Positions 1 to 9,516 of a stretch of 64,000 nucleotides of DNA are shown here, piece by piece; within the stretch, counting starts at the first letter, position 1; each line of letters starts with the position of its first letter. Source of the DNA: Pseudomonadota bacterium. GTDB lineage: Bacteria; Pseudomonadota; Gammaproteobacteria; Burkholderiales; Burkholderiaceae_F. The translations under genes and the position numbers were made by a program. Where the stretch lies: NCBI GenBank assembly GCA_021838715.1, contig JAKCCX010000005.1, positions 1 through 64,000 of the forward strand. Reading direction: 5' to 3'. Below the pieces are notes generated by a model, which saw only the letters and a program-made list of their open reading frames with translations, ran no database searches and was not told the DNA's origin.

Positions 1-1392
1 CCCCCGGTGTCGGGTCCGCCCGACTTTGCCGATCTGGTCGCCAAGACCGCGCCTGCGGTGGTCAACATCCGGACCGCCTCGCGGGTTGCGGTGCCATCCG
101 GGCCGCAGCAGCCGTTTTCCCCGCCCAACATGGATCCGAACGATCCGTTCTACAACTTCTTCCACCGGTTCCTGCCGCAGCAGCCCGGCGATGCCGGGCC
201 GGGCGCGGGGGCCGCGCCGGCGCCGCGCACCGAGCGCGAGATGCCGCGGGGCGTCGGGTCGGGGTTCCTGATCTCGCCCGACGGCTACCTGATCACCAAT
301 GCGCATGTGGTCGAGGGGGCTGATGAGATCACCGTGACCTTCCCCGACAAGCGGGAGTTCAAGGGCCGGCTCATCGGATCCGACCCCCGTTCCGACGTGG
401 CCCTGGTCAAGATCGACGGCGGCAAGGATCTGCCGACGCTCAAACTGGGCGATCCGTCCCAATTGCGGGTCGGAGAATGGGTGATCGCGATCGGATCGCC
501 GTTCGATCTGCAGAACACCGTGACGCACGGGATCGTCAGCGCCATGAACCGCGAGACCGGGGAACTGCTGCCGTTCATCCAGACGGATGCGCCGGTGAAC
601 CCGGGAAATTCCGGTGGGCCGCTCATCAACATGCGCGGCGAGGTGGTCGGGATCAACTCCCAGATCTTCACCACGTCCGGCTCGTATGCCGGGATTTCCT
701 TCGCCATCCCGATCGATGAGGCGCAACGGATCGCCAACATCCTGCGCACCAAGGGCAAGGTGGTGCGCGGCCGGATCGGCGTGCTGATCGGCGAGGTCGA
801 TCCCGATGTCGCCGCCGCCATCGGTCTGCCGCGGGCCGAGGGGGCCTCGGTCGCCCAGGTCGAGCCGGATGGACCGGCCCAGAAGGCCGGCGTGCAGGCG
901 GGCGACGTGATCATCCGGTTTGCCGGCAAGCCGGTCGAGGACTCGGCGAGCCTGCGGCGCATGGTGGCGGATACCGCGCCGGGGACGCACACGACCCTGA
1001 CCGTGTGGCGCAGCGGCGCGGCGAAGGTGCTGGCGGTCGTCGTCGGCGTGATGCCGCAGGAGTCGGGCCAGTCCGGGTCGCCCCCGCCGGGTCCGGCACC
1101 GGCGCCGAAGAAGCCGGATGCGCTCGGACTGGTGGTTTCCGACCTGTCGCCCGATCAGCGGCAGAGTCTGCAGATCGCCGGCGGAGTCATCGTCGAATCG
1201 GCGTCCGGGGCGGCGGGCTCGGCGGGGATCCAGACCGGCGACGTCCTGCTCAACATTGCGAACATGCCGATCCGCGACGTCCAGCAGTTCCGCGGCCTGG
1301 TCTCGAAGTTCCATTTCACCAGGCCGATTCCCGTCCTGGTGCGTCGGGGCGGACAGTCGAACTGGGTTGTCCTGAGTCCATCCGGGAATTAA
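1..1392 (+). CDS. mucD: DegQ/MucD-type periplasmic serine protease (5'-truncated by window edge)
   Basis: This is an HtrA-family periplasmic serine endoprotease and chaperone that degrades misfolded envelope proteins. The reading frame is open from base 1, so the signal peptide and true start lie outside the window. Counting from the GTG at base 7, the trypsin-like triad is visible as His100 (TNAHVV), Asp130 (RSDVAL) and Ser202 (NPGNSGGP). Two PDZ domains follow, at roughly residues 250-345 and 365-455. A Gln/Pro/Gly/Ala-rich linker (about 30-80) precedes the protease domain, as in DegQ and MucD. It lies just upstream of lepA and lepB, the common betaproteobacterial order in which this gene follows the rpoE-rse genes. 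The family call is secure; the choice between MucD and DegQ naming rests on context. Confidence 0.93.
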   Translation, partial: PPVSGPPDFADLVAKTAPAVVNIRTASRVAVPSGPQQPFSPPNMDPNDPFYNFFHRFLPQQPGDAGPGAGAAPAPRTEREMPRGVGSGFLISPDGYLITNAHVVEGADEITVTFPDKREFKGRLIGSDPRSDVALVKIDGGKDLPTLKLGDPSQLRVGEWVIAIGSPFDLQNTVTHGIVSAMNRETGELLPFIQTDAPVNPGNSGGPLINMRGEVVGINSQIFTTSGSYAGISFAIPIDEAQRIANILRTKGKVVRGRIGVLIGEVDPDVAAAIGLPRAEGASVAQVEPDGPAQKAGVQAGDVIIRFAGKPVEDSASLRRMVADTAPGTHTTLTVWRSGAAKVLAVVVGVMPQESGQSGSPPPGPAPAPKKPDALGLVVSDLSPDQRQSLQIAGGVIVESASGAAGSAGIQTGDVLLNIANMPIRDVQQFRGLVSKFHFTRPIPVLVRRGGQSNWVVLSPSGN

Positions 1393-1446
1393 CGGATAGA
1401 ATCGTCGGGCCGCGCGCCTTCCGCGCGGTCTCGAACTCCTTGAACC

Positions 1447-1475
1447 GGCCGGCCCTCAAGGGCCGGCCGCGTCCT
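1447..1475 (+). terminator. Hairpin between mucD and lepA, possible terminator
   Basis: A perfect 9-bp inverted repeat (GGCCGGCCC, loop TCAA, GGGCCGGCC) is followed by a short pyrimidine/T stretch (GTCCTTTT). It sits in the only gap between mucD and lepA. It resembles an intrinsic terminator, but the T-run is only four bases and it lies directly upstream of the lepA start. Confidence 0.45.
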
Positions 1476-1482
1476 TTTCGAA

Positions 1483-3276
1483 ATGCAGCATATCCGCAAT
1501 TTCTCGATCATCGCCCATATCGACCATGGCAAATCCACCCTGGCCGATCGCCTGATCCTGCGCTGTGGCGGCCTGGCCGACCGCGAAATCCGGGAGCAGG
1601 TCCTCGACTCGATGGATCTCGAGCGCGAGCGCGGCATCACCATCAAAGCGCAGACGGCGGCGCTCACCTATGTCGCCCGCGATGGCCAGCGCTACAACCT
1701 CAACCTCATCGACACCCCCGGCCACGTCGATTTTTCCTATGAGGTGAGCCGCTCGCTTTCGGCGTGCGAGGGGGCGCTGCTGGTCGTCGATGCATCGCAG
1801 GGGGTCGAGGCGCAGACGGTCGCCAACTGCTACACCGCGATCGAACTCGGCGTCGAAGTCCTGCCGGTGCTCAACAAGATGGATCTGCCGCAGGCCAATC
1901 CGGAGCAGGCGCGGGCGGAGATCGAGGATGTCATCGGCATCGACGCATCCGACGCGGTACTGGCCAGCGCCAAGACCGGCATGGGGGTCGACGAAATCCT
2001 GGAGCGGGTCGTCGCGCGCGTGCCGCCCCCGCGCGGCGACGTGCAGGCGCCGTTGCAGGCGCTGGTCATCGACTCCTGGTTCGACAACTATGTCGGCGTC
2101 GTGATGCTGGTCCGCGTGGTCAACGGCGTCCTGCGGCCCAAGGACAAGATCCTGCTGATGGCCACCGGCGCCGTGCATCTCTGCGAACAGGTGGGCGTGT
2201 TCACGCCCAAATCCCAGGGCCGTCCCCAGTTGTCCGCCGGCGAAGTGGGGTTCGTCATCGCCGGCATCAAGGAGTTGCGCGATGCCCGCGTGGGCGACAC
2301 GCTGACGGCGGCGCAGCGGCCCGCCGCCGGGCCGCTGCCCGGCTTCAAGGAAGTCAAGCCGCAGGTGTTCGCCGGGCTGTTCCCGGTCGAGGCCAACCAG
2401 TACGAGGCGCTGCGCGACGCGCTCACCAAGCTGCAACTCAATGACTCGGCGTTGCAGTTCGAGCCGGAAGTTTCGCAGGCGCTGGGCTTCGGCTTCCGCT
2501 GCGGATTCCTCGGGCTGCTGCACATGGACATCGTGCAGGAGCGGCTCGAGCGCGAATACGACATGGACCTCATCACCACCGCGCCCTCGGTGGTCTACGA
2601 GGTCGTATTGCGCGACGGCACGGTCCTGATGGTGGAGAACCCCTCGAAGATGCCGGATCCCGCGCGCATCGAGGAGATCCGCGAGCCGATCGTCGCGGTC
2701 ACGATCTTCGTTCCGCAGGAGTTCGTCGGCGTGGTGATCACGCTGTGCGTCGGCAAGCGCGGCGTACAGAAGAACATGAGCTATCACGGCCGCCAGGTGC
2801 ACCTGAACTACGAGTTGCCGCTGGCGGAGATCGTGCTCGACTTCTTCGACCGCCTGAAGTCGGTGTCGCGCGGGTACGCGTCGATGGACTATGAGTTCCT
2901 CGAGTATCGGGCCGCCGACGTCGTCAAGGTCGACATGCTCATCAATAGCGAGCGGGTCGACGCGCTGTCGGTGATCGTGCACCGGTCCAATGCGATGCAC
3001 CGCGGGCGCGAACTGGCGGCGAAGATGCGCGAACTCATCCCCAGGCAGATGTTCGACGTCGCGATCCAGGCGGCGATCGGCGCCAACATCATCGCGCGCG
3101 AAAACGTCAAGGCGCTGCGCAAGAACGTGCTCGCCAAGTGCTATGGCGGCGACATCACGCGCAAGAAGAAGCTGCTGGAAAAGCAGAAGGCCGGCAAGAA
3201 GCGCATGAAGCAGGTCGGGGCGGTCGAAATTCCGCAGGAGGCGTTCCTCGCCATCCTGCAGGTGGAGGACAAATGA
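1483..3276 (+). CDS. lepA: Elongation factor 4 (LepA), ribosomal back-translocase GTPase
   Basis: LepA/EF4 is a translational GTPase that acts on stalled or mis-translocated ribosomes. The 597-residue length matches the family. The N-terminus carries the G1 P-loop (AHIDHGKST, about residues 10-18), the G2 region ([11 protein letters not shown]), G3 (DTPGHVDF) and G4 (NKMD). EF-G-like domains follow, and the LepA-specific C-terminal domain ends in a Lys-rich stretch ([13 protein letters not shown]). The ATG start places the G domain exactly where expected, though no strong Shine-Dalgarno precedes it. The stop overlaps the lepB start (ATGA), so the two are translationally coupled. Confidence 0.98.
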   Translation: MQHIRNFSIIAHIDHGKSTLADRLILRCGGLADREIREQVLDSMDLERERGITIKAQTAALTYVARDGQRYNLNLIDTPGHVDFSYEVSRSLSACEGALLVVDASQGVEAQTVANCYTAIELGVEVLPVLNKMDLPQANPEQARAEIEDVIGIDASDAVLASAKTGMGVDEILERVVARVPPPRGDVQAPLQALVIDSWFDNYVGVVMLVRVVNGVLRPKDKILLMATGAVHLCEQVGVFTPKSQGRPQLSAGEVGFVIAGIKELRDARVGDTLTAAQRPAAGPLPGFKEVKPQVFAGLFPVEANQYEALRDALTKLQLNDSALQFEPEVSQALGFGFRCGFLGLLHMDIVQERLEREYDMDLITTAPSVVYEVVLRDGTVLMVENPSKMPDPARIEEIREPIVAVTIFVPQEFVGVVITLCVGKRGVQKNMSYHGRQVHLNYELPLAEIVLDFFDRLKSVSRGYASMDYEFLEYRAADVVKVDMLINSERVDALSVIVHRSNAMHRGRELAAKMRELIPRQMFDVAIQAAIGANIIARENVKALRKNVLAKCYGGDITRKKKLLEKQKAGKKRMKQVGAVEIPQEAFLAILQVEDK

Positions 3277-4250
3277 TGAGCGTGATCACGGCGGTCATTC
3301 TCGCCGGACTCGGCCTGTACGCGGCTGCGATGGCGTCCGGCCGCCTGCCGACCGACTTTGCGCTGTTCCTGCTGCTCTGCACGGTGGTGAGCGGGGTCTA
3401 TTACGTCGCCGAATTGGCGGTGTTCAAGGCCCGGCGGAGCGAGCGCGCGAAGCGCGAACTGGCGGAATTCGATCGCCGCAACGGCGAGGCCGGCGCGATC
3501 GCCCCGGACCCGGTGGCGCGCGAACGGCGGGCACTGGAGGAACGTCTCGCCGCCCGGCCGTGGTGGGTGGAGTACACGGCGGGTTTCTTTCCGGTCATCG
3601 CCGCGGTGTTCCTGCTGCGCTCGTTCCTGTTCGAACCCTTCCGCATTCCGTCGGGATCGATGATCCCGACCTTGCGGATCGGCGATCTCATTCTGGTGAA
3701 TAAGTATCAATACGGCATCCGCATGCCGGTATGGGACCGGACGCTGATTCCCGTGGGGCATCCGCAGCGCGGCGATGTGATCGTGTTCCGGTTTCCCCTC
3801 GATCCGAGCCAGGATTTCATCAAGCGGGTGGTCGGCCTTCCCGGCGACGTGGTCGACTACCGCAGCCATGTCCTCCGGATCAACGGCAAGGTGGTTCCCG
3901 AGGCGCCGATGGCCCCATTTTTCGACGCATCGCGCCTGCAGACCTACCGGCAGTATGAGGAGACCCTGGGGACGGTTCGCCACCGCGTCATCTGGGGCGG
4001 CGGTGATGGCATCGCGGCGTATCCTGTACCGCAGCACGACGACCCCGGCGCCTGCGTCTACAGTACCGACACGGACGGCGGGGTCCGCTGCACGGTTCCC
4101 CCCGATCGCTATTTCGTGATGGGGGACAATCGGGATAATAGCGAGGACAGCCGGTTCTGGGGGTTCGTCCCGGATCGCAATCTGGTCGGGCATGCGGTTT
4201 TCATATGGATGAATTTCGGCAATGTCAAACGGATCGGTAGGTTCCACTGA
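3273..4250 (+). CDS. lepB: Signal peptidase I
   Basis: This is the membrane-anchored type I signal peptidase that cleaves signal peptides from Sec and Tat exported proteins. Two N-terminal hydrophobic segments lie near residues 3-22 and 28-50, and a third near 104-118 leads into the periplasmic domain. The catalytic Ser is residue 129 (PSGSM) and the general-base Lys is residue 184 ([11 protein letters not shown]). The late conserved box [12 protein letters not shown] is present. Start: ATG 3273 overlaps the lepA stop, and a second ATG follows immediately at 3276; the purine-rich GGTGGAGGA at 3261-3269 serves either. Linkage with lepA, rnc and era is classical. Confidence 0.97.
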   Translation: MMSVITAVILAGLGLYAAAMASGRLPTDFALFLLLCTVVSGVYYVAELAVFKARRSERAKRELAEFDRRNGEAGAIAPDPVARERRALEERLAARPWWVEYTAGFFPVIAAVFLLRSFLFEPFRIPSGSMIPTLRIGDLILVNKYQYGIRMPVWDRTLIPVGHPQRGDVIVFRFPLDPSQDFIKRVVGLPGDVVDYRSHVLRINGKVVPEAPMAPFFDASRLQTYRQYEETLGTVRHRVIWGGGDGIAAYPVPQHDDPGACVYSTDTDGGVRCTVPPDRYFVMGDNRDNSEDSRFWGFVPDRNLVGHAVFIWMNFGNVKRIGRFH

Positions 4251-4650
4251 TCGTGCGGGCGTCCGCGCCGCGATCGAGCGGGGGGGGCTTGCGGCGTCGC
4301 AGCGCGGGTTGAGTCTGGTCGGGCTGATTTTCATCGGCCTGATCGTCGTCGTCCTGACGGTGATCGGGGCGAAGACCGTTCCCGCCGTGGTGGAATACCT
4401 GGCGATCGAGAAGGATGTGCAGCACGCGGCCGATTCCGGCCAGACCGTGGAAAGCATCCGGGCGGCGTTCGACCGCTATGCGACCATCGACGACGTCACC
4501 TCGATTCACGGTCGCGATCTCGACGTCACCAAGGACGGCGACCAGGTGGTCGTTTCCTATGCGTACACCTACACGATCCCGCTGTTGAGCAACGTGCGGC
4601 TGGTCATCGACTTCTCGGGGTCGAGTCGCGATCACGGGGCGCACGGGTAA
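4222..4650 (+). CDS. DUF4845 small membrane protein
   Basis: A 142-residue protein with one strong transmembrane segment near residues 31-52 ([20 protein letters not shown]). That segment resembles a type IV pilin-like N-terminus, and a soluble periplasmic domain of about 90 residues follows. The sequence and its invariant position between lepB and rnc identify it as the DUF4845 family, of unknown function. The start ATG lies inside the 3' end of lepB (29-nt overlap), which suggests coupled translation. I infer no biochemical role. Confidence 0.85.
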   Translation: MSNGSVGSTDRAGVRAAIERGGLAASQRGLSLVGLIFIGLIVVVLTVIGAKTVPAVVEYLAIEKDVQHAADSGQTVESIRAAFDRYATIDDVTSIHGRDLDVTKDGDQVVVSYAYTYTIPLLSNVRLVIDFSGSSRDHGAHG

Positions 4651-4672
4651 AGGATTGAATCCGGAACGCGCC

Positions 4673-5458
4673 ATGGATCTCTCCGTATTGGAAGATCGCC
4701 TGCAATACCGGTTCCAGAACGGAGCCTTGCTGCAGCAGGCGGTCACGCATCGCTCGCATGGTCTGGTGCACAACGAACGGCTCGAATTTCTCGGCGACTC
4801 GGTGCTGAACTGCGTCGTCGCGCAGATCCTGTTCCAGAAGTATGCGCGGCTCAACGAAGGCGACCTTTCGCGGCTGCGCGCCAACCTGGTCAAGCAGCAG
4901 TCGCTGTCCGAGATCGCCGAGCGCCTTGGCCTCAGCGACTTTCTCCGTCTGGGCGAAGGCGAGATGAAGAGCGGCGGATTCCGTCGTCCGTCGATTCTCG
5001 CCGACACCGCGGAGGCGATTTTCGGCGCGGTGTTCGTCGATGGCGGCTTCGAGGGTGCCCGGGCGGTGATCAGCCGCCTGTTCGACCCGGTTCTCCGGAC
5101 GGTCGATCCGAAGACACTGGGCAAGGACAGCAAGACCCTGTTGCAGGAATATCTGCAGGGAAAGCGCCTGCCTTTGCCCCTGTATACGGTGGTGGAGACG
5201 CGCGGCGCCGCGCACAACCAGGAGTTCGAAGTCGAGTGCGCGATTCCCAAGCTCGATATCAGCGTGCGCGGCAGCGGCCGCAGCCGTCGCGGCGCCGAGC
5301 AGGCCGCGGCGAAGCAGGCTCTGGATGCCGCCCTGGCGGCGGCGCAGGCGATGCGGCGCGGCAAACGTCGGTCGGCGGAAGCGCCGGAATCGGCGCGTGG
5401 CGCCGCGGACACGAGTGCGGGCGCGGACGTTGGCGATCCTCCGCCGGTGACGGTCTGA
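4673..5458 (+). CDS. rnc: Ribonuclease III
   Basis: RNase III is a double-strand-specific endoribonuclease that processes rRNA precursors and controls structured mRNAs. The catalytic domain has the signature [11 protein letters not shown] and the second acidic cluster [16 protein letters not shown] double-stranded RNA-binding domain follows (about residues 150-222, ending [14 protein letters not shown]). A low-complexity tail of about 35 residues rich in Ala, Arg and Ser extends beyond the usual end. I chose ATG 4673 ([10 protein letters not shown]) over the upstream in-frame TTG at 4655, because the helix that opens RNase III starts there. It lies in the lepB-rnc-era cluster. Confidence 0.96.
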   Translation: MDLSVLEDRLQYRFQNGALLQQAVTHRSHGLVHNERLEFLGDSVLNCVVAQILFQKYARLNEGDLSRLRANLVKQQSLSEIAERLGLSDFLRLGEGEMKSGGFRRPSILADTAEAIFGAVFVDGGFEGARAVISRLFDPVLRTVDPKTLGKDSKTLLQEYLQGKRLPLPLYTVVETRGAAHNQEFEVECAIPKLDISVRGSGRSRRGAEQAAAKQALDAALAAAQAMRRGKRRSAEAPESARGAADTSAGADVGDPPPVTV

Positions 5459-5477
5459 GGTGCCGAGGAATATCGGG

Positions 5478-6500
5478 ATGAACACCGCAACGAAGGCCGC
5501 AATGAACACCGCAGCGAACACCGCAGCGAACACCGAGTCGCCCGTTTTCCGGACCGGCATGATCGCCATCGTCGGCCGGCCGAACGTCGGCAAGTCGACG
5601 CTGCTCAACGCCATCGTCGGCTCCCACGTGTCGATCACTTCACGCAAGCCGCAGACGACCCGCAACCGCGTGCTCGGCGTCTTGACGCGTCCGGACGCCC
5701 AGTACGTATTCGTCGACACCCCGGGCCTGCAGCATCGGCACCGCAATCTGATGACCCGGCGCATGAACTCCGGCGTGGCGTCGGCGCTGCACGGCGTCGA
5801 CGCCGTCGTCATGGTCGTCGACGCCCATGGTTGGCAGGAGGGCGACGACGCGGTGTTGCGGCTCCTGCCGAAGCCGCGTCCGGTGCCCGTCGTGGCCGAC
5901 GATGCGGCGGCGCCGGGCACCGATGCCGACGGCGCGCCGCCGTCGCCGCCGAGCCGGGTGATCCTGGCACTCAGCAAGACCGATGCCTTGCGCGACAAAG
6001 CCCAACTGCTGCCGCGCATCGCCGATGCCGCGGCCCGGTATCCGTTCGCCGCCATCGTCCCGGTGAGCGCGGCGCGCGGCTGGCAGATCGACGATCTGCT
6101 CGCGGGCCTGCGCGGGCTGCTGCCCGAGGGGATGCCGCTGTTCGAAGCGGACCAGATCACCGATCGCAGCGTGCGCTTCCTGGCGGCGGAACTGGTGCGC
6201 GAACAGGTATTCCGGTTGATGGGGGACGAGCTCCCCTATGGCATGGCGGTCACGATCGAACGGTGGGCGGAATCGCCCGGACGGGCGGTGATCGATGCGT
6301 TGATCCTGGTCGAGCGCGAGTCGCAGCGCGCGATGGTCATCGGCGCCGGCGGCCGCAAGTTGCGCGAGATCGGCGTCAAGGCGCGCGCGGGGATCGAGCG
6401 CCTGCTGGAGAAGCCGGTCTTCCTGCAAACGCACGTCCGCGTCCAACCCGGCTGGAACCGGGATGCGCGGGCCCTGGATCAGCTGGGAATCGAGTCGTGA
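5478..6500 (+). CDS. era: GTPase Era, 16S rRNA maturation
   Basis: Era is an essential GTPase that binds the 3' end of 16S rRNA during 30S assembly. The G1 motif GRPNVGKST is at about residues 33-41, followed by G3 (DTPGLQ), G4 (SKTD) and a C-terminal KH RNA-binding domain (GAGGRKLREIG). ATG 5478 is preceded by GAGGAA at 5464-5469 with good spacing, so I prefer it to the GTG at 5460. The N-terminus carries an unusual extension built from near-repeats of AANT and MNTA. An insert between G3 and G4 (about residues 140-160) is rich in Ala, Pro and Asp. The stop overlaps recO (GTGA). Confidence 0.96.
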   Translation: MNTATKAAMNTAANTAANTESPVFRTGMIAIVGRPNVGKSTLLNAIVGSHVSITSRKPQTTRNRVLGVLTRPDAQYVFVDTPGLQHRHRNLMTRRMNSGVASALHGVDAVVMVVDAHGWQEGDDAVLRLLPKPRPVPVVADDAAAPGTDADGAPPSPPSRVILALSKTDALRDKAQLLPRIADAAARYPFAAIVPVSAARGWQIDDLLAGLRGLLPEGMPLFEADQITDRSVRFLAAELVREQVFRLMGDELPYGMAVTIERWAESPGRAVIDALILVERESQRAMVIGAGGRKLREIGVKARAGIERLLEKPVFLQTHVRVQPGWNRDARALDQLGIES

Positions 6501-7279
6501 GCGCGCTGGCCGGTACTGCGGCGGCACCGCCGCGGCGCCGTGCGCGTGGTTCCGACCACCGAACGGACCAGCAACCCGCATTCGTGCTGCATTCGTATCC
6601 CTGGCGCGAAACCAGCCTCATCCTCGACGTGCTGACCCGCGACTACGGCCGCACCGCGCTGGTGGCGCGGGGCGCCAAGCGCCCGACCTCGCAGTTCCGC
6701 GGCCTGCTGGCGCCGTTCTCGCCGTTGGCGGTGTCGTGGAGCGGGCGGGCGGAGATCAAGACGCTGGTGCGCGTCGAGTGGGTCGGCGGTCTCGCGCCCC
6801 TGCGCGGGGACGGGCTGCTCAATGCCTTCTACTGCAACGAATTGCTGGTGCGTCTGGTCGCGCGGGGCGATCCGCACGAACGCCTGTTCTTCTCCTACGC
6901 CCGGACGCTGGCGGAGCTTTCCTACGACGCGCCGCGGCGCGAGCGGGCGCTGCGCGGTTTCGAGATCGATCTGCTGCGCGAGATCGGCGTGGCGCCGTCG
7001 TTCGACCACGCATCCGACGGCATGCCGATCGATCCGGCGTCCTGGTACCGGGTCGACCCGGAACACGGCACCGTCGTCGCGGAGCCGGGCGCCCCGTCCT
7101 TCGAAGCGAGCCACGGTGTCGCCGGCCACAGCGTGCGTGCGCTGGCCGAACGCGATCTTGCGGCGATCGCCGAATCGCACGACGCGCGCTCCCTGCTGCA
7201 GCGGCTGATCCGTTACCATTTGCGCGGAAAGCCCTTGAACACGCACCGGATCCTTTCCGATCTCCACCGGATGGAATGA
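6497..7279 (+). CDS. recO: DNA repair protein RecO
   Basis: RecO loads RecA onto SSB-coated single-stranded DNA together with RecR. The N-terminal OB fold is recognisable (FVLHSYPWRETSLILDVLTR), followed by VARGAKRPTSQFRGLLAPF and a helical C-terminal domain ending HRILSDLHRM. GTG 6497 overlaps the era stop (GTGA) and gives 260 residues, about the usual RecO size. The first ~30 residues are Ala/Arg-rich and precede the conserved fold, so a start slightly further in cannot be excluded. Confidence 0.93.
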   Translation: MSALAGTAAAPPRRRARGSDHRTDQQPAFVLHSYPWRETSLILDVLTRDYGRTALVARGAKRPTSQFRGLLAPFSPLAVSWSGRAEIKTLVRVEWVGGLAPLRGDGLLNAFYCNELLVRLVARGDPHERLFFSYARTLAELSYDAPRRERALRGFEIDLLREIGVAPSFDHASDGMPIDPASWYRVDPEHGTVVAEPGAPSFEASHGVAGHSVRALAERDLAAIAESHDARSLLQRLIRYHLRGKPLNTHRILSDLHRME

Positions 7280-7283
7280 ACCG

Positions 7284-8087
7284 ATGACGCATCTCAGTGT
7301 CAACCTCAATCGCGTAGCGCTGCTGCGCAACTCCCGACCGCTCGACATCCCCAACGTCGTCCATGCCGCAACGCTGGCGCTCGAAGCGGGAGCGGACGGC
7401 ATCACGCTGCATCCCCGCCCCGATCAGCGTCACGTGCGCCCGGCCGACGTGCACGACGTCGCGGCGCTCCTGCGGCGGTGGCCGGCGGCGGAGTACAACC
7501 TGGAAGGCAATCCGCTGCATCAGCTCATGGAGCATGTCGTGGCGGTGCGCCCGAACCAGTGCACCTTCGTTCCCGATGCCGCCGATGCGGCGACGTCGGA
7601 CCATGGCTGGGACCTCGAACGCGACGGCGAACGGCTGCGCCCGTTGATTGCCCAGGCGCATGACTGCGGCGCCCGGGTGAGCCTGTTCATGGATCCGATC
7701 CCGGAAGCGATGGCCCGCGCCCGCGCGCTGGGCGCCGATCGCGTCGAACTCTACACCGAGCCCTACGCGCGCGCGCACGGCGGGCCGCAGCAGGCGGAGT
7801 GCCTCGATCGCTATCGCGTCGCCGCCGAAGCGGCGTTGCGCGCCGGGCTGGAAGTCAATGCCGGACACGATCTGAACCTGCGCAACCTCGCCGATTTCCT
7901 GCGCGTGGTGCCGGGCGTGCGCGAAGTGTCGATCGGCCATGCGCTGATCGGCGACGCGCTCGAGTTCGGCCTCGGGCAGACCGTGCGGATGTACCAGGCG
8001 GAGATCCGACGGGCATATGCAAAAGCCGCAGCGCGTTTGCCGGGCGGCGCAACCGATTCCCCTCTCGCGCGCGCGGGAGAGGGCTAG
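7284..8087 (+). CDS. pdxJ: Pyridoxine 5'-phosphate synthase
   Basis: PdxJ condenses 1-deoxyxylulose 5-phosphate with 3-amino-2-oxopropyl phosphate to make pyridoxine 5'-phosphate. Recognisable parts are LSVNLNRVALLRNSR, GADGITLHPRPDQRH, YNLEGNP, VELYTEPYA, NAGHDLNLRNL and IGHALIGDALEFGL. The normal C-terminus would be near YAKAAA. The last ~15 residues (TDSPLARAGEG and neighbours) are encoded by a palindromic GGGTGAGGG-type repeat that runs into the 3' end of the gene, so the tail is not PdxJ-like. Confidence 0.95.
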   Translation: MTHLSVNLNRVALLRNSRPLDIPNVVHAATLALEAGADGITLHPRPDQRHVRPADVHDVAALLRRWPAAEYNLEGNPLHQLMEHVVAVRPNQCTFVPDAADAATSDHGWDLERDGERLRPLIAQAHDCGARVSLFMDPIPEAMARARALGADRVELYTEPYARAHGGPQQAECLDRYRVAAEAALRAGLEVNAGHDLNLRNLADFLRVVPGVREVSIGHALIGDALEFGLGQTVRMYQAEIRRAYAKAAARLPGGATDSPLARAGEG

Positions 8088-8097
8088 GGTGAGGGTG
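8059..8097. repeat. Palindromic GGGTGAGGG-type repeat, copy A
   Basis: CCCCTCTC followed by an alternating CG centre, then GGGAGAGGG and AGGGTGAGGG. This is one of four related copies in the window. It lies partly inside the 3' end of pdxJ and in the gap before acpS. Confidence 0.75.
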
Positions 8098-8102
8098 TCG
8101 GC

Positions 8103-8495
8103 ATGATCTTCGGCATCGGCACCGACGCCATCGAGATCGCCCGCATCGAGGCCGCCGTCGCCCGCCATGGCGTGCGCTTCGTCGAGCGCATCCTCGGCCC
8201 GCGCGAGCGCGCCGCGCATGCCCGGCGTGCCGCCCAGTCGCGCACGCGGGGCACCATGTATCTGGCGACGCGGTTTGCCGGCAAAGAGGCGATCGCCAAG
8301 GCGATCGGCCTGGGCATGAACGCGCCCATGCACTGGCACGCCGCGGAGATCGTCAACGCCGATTCGGGCAAGCCCGAGGTGGTGGCCGATGCGGGGCTGG
8401 GGGCGTTCCTCGCCGAGCGGGGCCTGCGGCTGCACGTTTCGGTGTCGGATTCGGAGACGCTGGCCTTGGCGTACGCGGTGGCGGAGGCGGTCTGA
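8103..8495 (+). CDS. acpS: Holo-[acyl-carrier-protein] synthase
   Basis: AcpS transfers 4'-phosphopantetheine from CoA to the serine of acyl carrier protein. The 130-residue protein shows the two family signatures: GIGTDAIEIARIE at the N-terminus, with the metal-binding Asp, and the FAGKEAIAKAIG box at about residues 58-69. Its position between pdxJ and nagZ is the standard betaproteobacterial order. Confidence 0.96.
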   Translation: MIFGIGTDAIEIARIEAAVARHGVRFVERILGPRERAAHARRAAQSRTRGTMYLATRFAGKEAIAKAIGLGMNAPMHWHAAEIVNADSGKPEVVADAGLGAFLAERGLRLHVSVSDSETLALAYAVAEAV

Positions 8496-8496
8496 C

Positions 8497-9516
8497 ATGC
8501 AGTCCGGCCCGGTCGTTCTGGATCTTTGCGGCACCCGGCTTTCCGCCACCGACCGCGAGCGCCTGCGCCATCCCCTGGTCGGGATGGTGATCCTCTTCAC
8601 GCGCAACTTCGAATCCCCGGCCCAGCTCGACGAACTCTGCGCCGAGATCCACGCCCTGCGCGATCCGCCGCTGCGGATCGCGGTCGACCACGAAGGTGGC
8701 CGGGTGCAGCGCTTCCGCCAGGGATTCACCGCGATTCCGCCGATGGCCGCCTTCGGCCGCATGTGGGAGCGCGATGTCCTCGGCGCCTGCCGCGCCGCGC
8801 GGGCTGCGGGCTACGTGCTGGGGGCCGAACTGCGCGCGCACGGCGTCGATCTCAGCTTCACGCCGGTCCTGGACCTGGACTGGGGGCGCAGCGGCGTCAT
8901 CGGCGACCGCGCGTTCCATGCCGATGCGCGGGTGGTGGCGATGTTGGCTTCGCACGTCAATCATGGCCTCGCGATGGCCGGCATGGCCAACTGCGGCAAG
9001 CATTTCCCCGGACACGGCTGGGCGCTGGCGGACTCGCATACCGACCTGCCGGTCGACGAGCGCGGCCTCGACGAGATCCTGCGCGCCGATGCGGCGCCCT
9101 ATGGCTGGCTGGGCATCGGCCTGGACGCGGTGATGCCGGCCCATGTCGTCTATCCCGCGGTCGATTCCGCTCCGGCGGGGTTTTCCCGGCACTGGCTGCG
9201 CGACATCCTGCGCGAGCGCCTCGGATTCACCGGCGCGGTGTTCAGCGACGATCTTTCGATGGAAGGGGCGCGGGTCGCCGGGGACGTGCCGCAGTCCGCC
9301 CAGGCGGCGCTGGCGGCGGGCTGCGATTTCATCCTGGTCTGCAACGACGAAGGCGCGGCCGACCGGGTGCTGGACGGCCTGTGCTGGACGCGCGATGCGC
9401 AGTTCGATGCCCGCGCCGAACGGCTCGTGCCGCGCGATGGTGCGTTCGCGGCGCCGGAACTCCTCCACGGCGAACGCTACCGCGCCGCCCTGCGGGAATT
9501 GCACCGTGTCCTTTGA
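8497..9516 (+). CDS. nagZ: Beta-N-acetylhexosaminidase NagZ (GH3)
   Basis: NagZ is a cytoplasmic GH3 enzyme that removes GlcNAc from muropeptides during peptidoglycan recycling. The sequence shows [10 protein letters not shown], the substrate-binding [11 protein letters not shown], the catalytic KHFPGHG loop with its Asp-His pair (DSHTDLP, about residues 166-182), and [10 protein letters not shown] carrying the nucleophile Asp. The 339-residue length is normal. The ATG follows the acpS stop by one base, and the 3' end overlaps the uvrC start. Confidence 0.96.
   Translation: MQSGPVVLDLCGTRLSATDRERLRHPLVGMVILFTRNFESPAQLDELCAEIHALRDPPLRIAVDHEGGRVQRFRQGFTAIPPMAAFGRMWERDVLGACRAARAAGYVLGAELRAHGVDLSFTPVLDLDWGRSGVIGDRAFHADARVVAMLASHVNHGLAMAGMANCGKHFPGHGWALADSHTDLPVDERGLDEILRADAAPYGWLGIGLDAVMPAHVVYPAVDSAPAGFSRHWLRDILRERLGFTGAVFSDDLSMEGARVAGDVPQSAQAALAAGCDFILVCNDEGAADRVLDGLCWTRDAQFDARAERLVPRDGAFAAPELLHGERYRAALRELHRVL

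Noticed and set aside
4655-4672. TTG start for rnc six codons upstream
   Set aside because: TTG is rare as a start, and the RNase III fold begins at ATG 4673.
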